Shown here: positions 22,664 to 22,769 of the stretch, piece by piece
How positions within the stretch are numbered: position 1 is the stretch's first letter
How the letters are laid out: each line of letters begins with the position of its first letter
Source of the DNA: UBA8403 sp964455155
Lineage (GTDB): Bacteria; Bacteroidota; Bacteroidia; Cytophagales; Amoebophilaceae
Length of the DNA stretch: 22,769 nt
Assembly: GCA_964455155.1 (NCBI GenBank)
Contig: CAYVYH010000017.1
Coordinates: 1 to 22,769, forward strand
Direction: 5' to 3'
The notes under the pieces: model-generated
The model's input: only the letters and a program-made list of their open reading frames with translations
What the model was told of the DNA's origin: nothing
Databases searched by the model: none
Made by a program: the position numbers and the translations under genes

Positions 22664-22769
22664 ATGCTCAGTGCTATCAGGCAAGATGACCTCACTGCGC
22701 TGGGCCAGCACTGGCAACTACTCCAGCACCTACGAGTCATGGAACGTCCTGAGGTGGAGCAACTCATCG
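22664..22769 (+). CDS. Unidentified gene, 5' part only
   Basis: ATG at 22664, preceded by ATCAACAAAA, opens a frame with no stop to the window edge (35 codons). It begins MLSAIRQDDLTALGQHWQLL and is helical-looking and rich in Gln and Leu. I do not recognise the family. It lies 28 bases after murF-alr in the same direction, so it may belong to the same transcript. The fragment is too short to assign, and it could be a chance open frame. Confidence 0.4.
   Translation, partial: MLSAIRQDDLTALGQHWQLLQHLRVMERPEVEQLI

Noticed and set aside
1..22769. CRISPR arrays, prophage, insertion sequences or toxin-antitoxin genes
   Set aside because: No direct-repeat array, transposase, integrase or small paired genes were seen on either strand. 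The gene content is core housekeeping.

Overview
The window is a chromosomal core-genome segment from a member of the Bacteroidota. The evidence for this is a MurF-alanine racemase fusion, a DivIC-type septum protein, the zinc-less 89-residue S14, a secY-map-infA order with no adk, weak or absent Shine-Dalgarno sequences at most starts, and one promoter that matches the Bacteroidota form (TTTG, 19 bases, TAnnTTTG) exactly. Cytophagales is a reasonable guess for the order, possibly an Amoebophilaceae-like lineage. Sequence alone, read by eye, does not settle this, and the base composition looks moderate.

Layout. Bases 1-1055 (minus strand) hold most of tyrS, cut by the window edge. Everything else is on the plus strand. 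After a 300-base divergent gap come an RluD-type pseudouridine synthase (start TTG, 1356-2384) and a membrane-anchored helix-hairpin-helix protein (2542-3213). A 340-base gap carries the strong promoter. Then comes a near-continuous ribosomal superoperon (3554-18255): rplC, rplD, rplW, rplB, rpsS, rplV, rpsC, rplP, rpmC, rpsQ, rplN, rplX, rplE, rpsN, rpsH, rplF, rplR, rpsE, rpmD, rplO, secY, map, infA, rpmJ, rpsM, rpsK, rpsD, rpoA, rplQ. It is followed by eno, a divIC/ftsB-like gene, the murF-alr fusion, and the first 35 codons of an unidentified gene.

How the genes work together. The central block builds both ribosomal subunits. It also supplies the translocon channel (SecY), the N-terminal methionine trimmer (Map), initiation factor 1 and the RNA polymerase alpha subunit. 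rpsJ, which usually precedes rplC, is absent; the promoter sits there instead, so rplC heads the operon. Downstream genes serve glycolysis (eno), division (divIC) and peptidoglycan precursor synthesis (murF-alr).

I see no mobile element, CRISPR array, defence island or obviously new multi-gene system. The unexplained structure lies in the gaps. There is a terminator with an overlapping alternative hairpin before eno, and a terminator-like hairpin between rpoA and rplQ. Nested inverted repeats precede the HhH gene, and a bulged hairpin precedes rpsK. The 171-base rpsC-rplP gap is unusually long, and a 15-base motif occurs in two separate gaps. All of these were found by eye and need computed folding and comparative support.
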